Below are positions 60,757 to 64,000 of a DNA stretch of 64,000 nucleotides, in pieces. The notes below the pieces were generated by a model. That model was not told the DNA's origin. It ran no database searches and saw nothing but the letters and a program-made list of their open reading frames with translations. Position 1 is the stretch's first letter; each line of letters opens with the position of its first letter. Origin of the DNA: an uncultured Sphingobacteriales bacterium (GTDB lineage Bacteria > Bacteroidota > Bacteroidia > Chitinophagales > Chitinophagaceae); contig CALKHN010000027.1 of NCBI GenBank assembly GCA_937991535.1, forward strand, positions 38,032-102,031, read 5' to 3'. A program made the position numbers and the translations under genes.

Positions 60757-61563
60757 TTAGGCGACCTTTATAGGTTGGGTAGTGAAGTTATCAAGGTTGT
60801 GAAAGAAGCCTTTATTTTCGGTCATTCCGTGGCGGAAAAGGTTCCATAGCAGGGAGCAACCCATTTGGGCAAGAGAGGAATTAATGTACAGGTCTTGCTT
60901 TTCCAATGCTTCAGCCAGTGAACAGCTTGGGGTATTATCTGTTTCTTCAGACCGTTTCAGAAGTTCGCCATACTCATCCGTAATAAATGGCAGACTTGCC
61001 ACCGCATGATATTTTTCAGACTGCGGTTGCTTGATTTTTCCAATAGTGGATAGCAGCACCTGCCCTGTGGACTGGCTGTTGCCGAAATCCATCCAGTATT
61101 TGGCCTGGTTGCGGTAAGCCCTGTTATTATTTAATCCTTTAAGTATTTCAGCTATTTCAAACCGTGCCTTCACGCTGTCAACGCAGGAGATGTAAATACC
61201 TGCCTGTGCATGTTCGGGCAGCCTGTCCAAACTATCCCGTTCAAACTTTGTGGTTTCAGCTTTCCAGTTCGTGCCAGCCCATCTGTTGGAACGGTTTATC
61301 AGGGCAACGGACTTATATAGCCCTACCTCACATTCAGCAAACCGTTGTCTGCCTAAATTGGCATCTGTTACTATATCATCGTCCCAAAGCCTCACCGCTA
61401 TCCCTGCATGTCCTAATTCATTCAGGCTGTAATTCATTTCTACCAATGCCGTTAGCACCTTTGAACCTGTGCCTCCAGCTCCTATAAGGTTTACCTCAAT
61501 GGGGTTGGTTGGGGCAATCAGGTCATTGTCTGTAAAATGCACTTTTACTTTATCCGTTTTCAT
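60757..61563 (-). CDS. PRTRC ThiF family protein
   Basis: The product is 268 residues from ATG 61563; this start overlaps the upstream stop as ATGA, while the longer frame (61659) overlaps by about 100 bases. The E1/ThiF nucleotide-binding motif is IEVNLIGAGGTGSKVLTALVEMNYS, and LWDDDIVTDANLGRQRF is the second conserved region. PRTRC ThiF proteins accompany plasmid and ICE stability or conjugation genes. Activity is not established. Confidence 0.85.
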   Translation of the reverse strand: MKTDKVKVHFTDNDLIAPTNPIEVNLIGAGGTGSKVLTALVEMNYSLNELGHAGIAVRLWDDDIVTDANLGRQRFAECEVGLYKSVALINRSNRWAGTNWKAETTKFERDSLDRLPEHAQAGIYISCVDSVKARFEIAEILKGLNNNRAYRNQAKYWMDFGNSQSTGQVLLSTIGKIKQPQSEKYHAVASLPFITDEYGELLKRSEETDNTPSCSLAEALEKQDLYINSSLAQMGCSLLWNLFRHGMTENKGFFHNLDNFTTQPIKVA

Positions 61564-62276
61564 CGTAGTATATTTTTTATTGTCCTGTCTGTCTTTTTCA
61601 ATACTTCTTTCGGAAATGGCTCTCCAGTCTTCCGCAGCTTCTTCCATAGGCTCACACAATTACCGTGTATAGGGTTATGATTTTGCATCAGGTGGCTGAA
61701 ATAACTGTTAAAGAAATAGGTTTCCCATGCGGCTGTAAATTCTTCCAATGATGCTGACTTTCTGATATTGACATCCACCGTACCCATACATACGCTTCCC
61801 TCCGCATAAACATTGAAAAATGGAGCATGATAAAGTGGTGTGTTTTCGGTCGGTTTCCTGTCGCTTTTTAAAGCATAAACATGCAACTTTTCTTTGTTGG
61901 CTATCCAAAGTAAAGCGGGTACACCTGCCATACCGTTTGAAATGCCTAAACCTTCAACGAAAAAGAGATTTTTACAGGTTGCTTTTGTAAACCACATCAC
62001 AAAACCGTTTTCCGAAGAGTCTGTATAAAGGACATTTGAAGCAATGATGCCTTTAGGCTTCAGAAAAGCCTTACAGCCTTCTCTTGTTGTGTCTAAAGCC
62101 TTTGACAAACGCTGTGCTTCCTTAATGGTTAAGGGATGGGCATTTATAGGATTGCCATTCTTATCCATATCAAAATATTCTACATAGACTTCTGCATTCA
62201 TTCCTTTCGCTTCATAAAATACCAAAGCTGTCTTAGGATGGTAAAGTGTGCCGATATTTTCCATTATATCTTTCAT
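61560..62276 (-). CDS. PRTRC system protein B
   Basis: The 238-residue protein matches PRTRC B features: HPKTALVFYEAKGMNAEVYVEYFDMDKNG, LTIKEAQRLSKALD, VLYTDSSENGFVMWFT, PALLWIANKEKLHVYAL and YHAPFFNVYAEGSVCMG. It is placed directly upstream of ThiF with an ATGA overlap, the usual PRTRC order. Molecular function is unknown. Confidence 0.88.
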   Translation of the reverse strand: MKDIMENIGTLYHPKTALVFYEAKGMNAEVYVEYFDMDKNGNPINAHPLTIKEAQRLSKALDTTREGCKAFLKPKGIIASNVLYTDSSENGFVMWFTKATCKNLFFVEGLGISNGMAGVPALLWIANKEKLHVYALKSDRKPTENTPLYHAPFFNVYAEGSVCMGTVDVNIRKSASLEEFTAAWETYFFNSYFSHLMQNHNPIHGNCVSLWKKLRKTGEPFPKEVLKKTDRTIKNILR

Positions 62277-62286
62277 GGTAATTATT

Positions 62287-63441
62287 TTAATCGTTATTCA
62301 GCAGGTAACATAAATCGCCTATCAATGGGAATAACCTGTTTTCAAATTCGAGGCTGCAATCGGTCATTGCTGTACCGTTAAACTTTTTTAATATGGTAGG
62401 TTCTTCTGTTGTGCCACATTCATTGAACTCATTGTTTACACTTTCAGCAAGCGTTTCATAAAGCCATCCCTTTGCATCTGCTATAAAGGAGATATACTTT
62501 CTCATTGCAATTACTTCGTCCTCCTGTTGTTCATCATCCTGTACATATTTTGCGTTTTGGAAAACCGTTGTTGCAGGATAATCAGTATAAAGTGCAAACA
62601 TTCCCTTCGCTACATTCAGGCACTCCTGTTCAAAATCGTCTGTAGGTTTGAATGCCTTTATCCGTTCTGCAAACACATCGAGATTTTTACGGTTGAATAT
62701 TTTCTGCTCCATCTTTTCACCGCACCGTTGAGCAACCTTCAATTCTTCTTTACGGCTGTCCAATTCTGTTTCATCATCCTGCTCTATCCAGTCGGCAATC
62801 ATTTCGTATTGCCAATAGATGTAAGCATCTTTCTGCCTGTAATAAGGTATATCAGCTACATGATACAGGTAAGCGAATACTGATAACAATAGCCGGGCTG
62901 CTCTTTTTGTCTTCGGGTCTTTGAGCATTTTATACAACGGTAACACAGGGATATAAAATAGGGTTGTTCCTGTATTGTATTGCTCTTCGCTTATGAAAAA
63001 GGTCTTTCCCTTATCATCCTGTGCCAAACGCAAACTGTTCCAGTTTTTAATATTCCGCTTTAAATGGTTTTCCACTTCCCATACAGAAAGGGCGATATTG
63101 TAGGGATAGCCGAACGTCCGAGTATCCATAGGCTCGAAGCCGCTGTAATGCCTGGCAACTGCACATAGGGAACAATAAAAATCAGCTTCTATTTTCTCCC
63201 CTTCGGTAGCAGGTTGTACCGTTTTCATCGCTTCCAGTTTAGGCAGAAAAGTGGTTCTTAAAAAACCATTGGCAACATCTGTTGCGGTACTGACCTGCGT
63301 TTGTCCTTGCTTGTTTCGTGTGCGTCTTTTGTCCTTTGTACCCATGCTGTGAACTCGCCCAACTGTTTGTAGAGCTTTCTTTGCCTTTGCTTTTGGGGCA
63401 TTTGGATGATGCCCGATATAATATTGTGCTGCATATTCCAT
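62287..63441 (-). CDS. PRTRC operon protein between C and B, unnamed
   Basis: The 384-residue protein is encoded between C and B in Bacteroidetes PRTRC operons (PRTRC F position). It has a basic N-terminus (GTKDKRRTRNKQGQTQ), a helical middle with FYCSLCAVARHYSGF and an acidic segment (VQDDEQQEDEVIAMRKYISFI). No catalytic motif is visible. Confidence 0.65.
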   Translation of the reverse strand: MEYAAQYYIGHHPNAPKAKAKKALQTVGRVHSMGTKDKRRTRNKQGQTQVSTATDVANGFLRTTFLPKLEAMKTVQPATEGEKIEADFYCSLCAVARHYSGFEPMDTRTFGYPYNIALSVWEVENHLKRNIKNWNSLRLAQDDKGKTFFISEEQYNTGTTLFYIPVLPLYKMLKDPKTKRAARLLLSVFAYLYHVADIPYYRQKDAYIYWQYEMIADWIEQDDETELDSRKEELKVAQRCGEKMEQKIFNRKNLDVFAERIKAFKPTDDFEQECLNVAKGMFALYTDYPATTVFQNAKYVQDDEQQEDEVIAMRKYISFIADAKGWLYETLAESVNNEFNECGTTEEPTILKKFNGTAMTDCSLEFENRLFPLIGDLCYLLNND

Positions 63442-63458
63442 TGCTTTAAATTTTAAGA

Positions 63459-63677
63459 TTAACCTTTTGTTCCCATCACGCTTTCAAAACGATACTGTAC
63501 GGTATCATCTTCAATTAGTGGTGCGGATATTTTGGCGGTGGTGAGTATGGGATAGGTATTGGCATAAAAGTTCATCACCGCTTCCACGCTCCATGAAGGT
63601 TCAGGGTCTGTAAGCCTTATATCCGTCCCGTTTTCTTTGAGCAGGAAAACCCTGTCTAATTGCTTTGCTATTAACAT
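63459..63677 (-). CDS. PRTRC system protein C
   Basis: The 72-residue protein fits PRTRC C: FLLKENGTDIRLTDPEPSW, VEAVMNFYANTYPILTTAKIS and VQYRFESVMGTKG. The family is small and always linked to PRTRC operons. Function unknown. Confidence 0.85.
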   Translation of the reverse strand: MLIAKQLDRVFLLKENGTDIRLTDPEPSWSVEAVMNFYANTYPILTTAKISAPLIEDDTVQYRFESVMGTKG

Positions 63678-63695
63678 GACTTTTTGTTTTACAGA

Positions 63696-64000
63696 TTATT
63701 GATTTGTTTCCTCATCTTCCTCCCAATCTTCTTCGGTTGTTTCGGCATTTTCTTCGTTCCCATCTTCTTCCGCATTCGCTTCATCCCTTTGCGGCTGCCC
63801 GTCAGCTACTGGTGTTGCACTGCTACCAAACAGGTCAGGTGCAAACTTTGCGGATAAGGATGATTTTCGTTTGCGGATGGCTTCTGCCTGTTCGGGATAG
63901 TCTGATGGGTCAGGCACTTTCATCCATGCGTCCCTGTATTTTCCCTCTTTCTCCAGTTCATCCACTTTCTGCATTGCTTCTTTGTATTTTTTCTCTCTGG
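63696..64000 (-). CDS. PRTRC system protein E (5' end outside window)
   Basis: The frame is open to the window edge; the visible part has EKEGKYRDAWMKVPDPSDYP and a very acidic tail (NAEEDGNEENAETTEEDWEED). It matches the C-terminal part of PRTRC E. An internal Met at 63974 is not the likely start, since the upstream codons (REKKYKEA) continue the helix. Confidence 0.75.
   Translation of the reverse strand, partial: REKKYKEAMQKVDELEKEGKYRDAWMKVPDPSDYPEQAEAIRKRKSSLSAKFAPDLFGSSATPVADGQPQRDEANAEEDGNEENAETTEEDWEEDEETNQ

Noticed and set aside
60628..60849. Plus-strand frame of 73 codons near the PRTRC boundary.
   Set aside because: Composition is unlike a protein and it overlaps the ThiF 3' end on the other strand.
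1..64000. CRISPR array.
   Set aside because: No regularly spaced direct repeats of 25-40 bases were seen; the only regular repeats are the DGR copies and short operator pairs.

Overview
The window looks like a chromosome segment of a Bacteroidetes bacterium, most likely a Chitinophagaceae-type member. Support comes from DUF4838/F5-8C and DUF5602-like secreted proteins, an ABC permease of the large Bacteroidetes MacB/FtsX type, promoter elements of the Bacteroidetes form (TTTG, about 19 nt, TAnnTTTG) and a PRTRC gene set of the Bacteroidetes arrangement. Species-level assignment is not possible from the sequence alone.

Layout. Bases 1-14,430 are ordinary chromosome: lipoate-protein ligase, YdcF-like protein, MFS transporter, KefB-like antiporter, parvulin isomerase, a secreted glycosidase-like protein, an NTF2/SnoaL-like protein, a VOC protein, a DinB-like protein, an ABC permease and a lipoprotein. 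At 14,838-14,902 there is what looks like the last 19 bases of a minus-strand tRNA followed by its terminator, which marks an integration junction. A tyrosine integrase (15,060-16,394) follows, broken by one in-frame TAA.

Bases 16,800-57,800 hold a nearly complete contractile-tailed (P2/Mu-like) prophage, almost all on the minus strand. In transcription order (right to left): Cro-like regulator, small early genes, a phage tRNA-like gene, an RHH protein, an SSB-like protein, a diversity-generating retroelement (DGR), replication proteins (O-like and DnaC-like), a C5 methyltransferase, a RuvC-like nuclease, GpZ, small terminase, small metabolism genes (PolX-like, HD, ASCH-like), large terminase, portal, protease-capsid fusion, sheath, tube, tail chaperone with a -1 frameshift, tape measure, baseplate genes, tail fibre and collar genes, and lysis genes. 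Two plus-strand islands interrupt this block: a HicAB toxin-antitoxin pair with its own operator-promoter, and a small membrane protein. A plus-strand repressor-like gene and three accessory genes follow at 57,910-60,344.

The most striking system is the DGR at 52,608-54,635. It has a reverse transcriptase with a YADD active site and the DGR-type SQ motif, a template repeat (53,681-53,752), and two paralogous target genes with variable repeats. All 20 substitutions between the template and the two variable repeats fall at template adenines of the sense strand. The targets are small free-standing proteins sited among early genes, not tail fibres.

Bases 60,757-64,000 carry a PRTRC operon (ThiF-like, B, an unnamed gene, C, and a partial E) typical of plasmids and integrative elements. 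The prophage therefore adjoins, or is nested in, a second mobile element that continues past the window.
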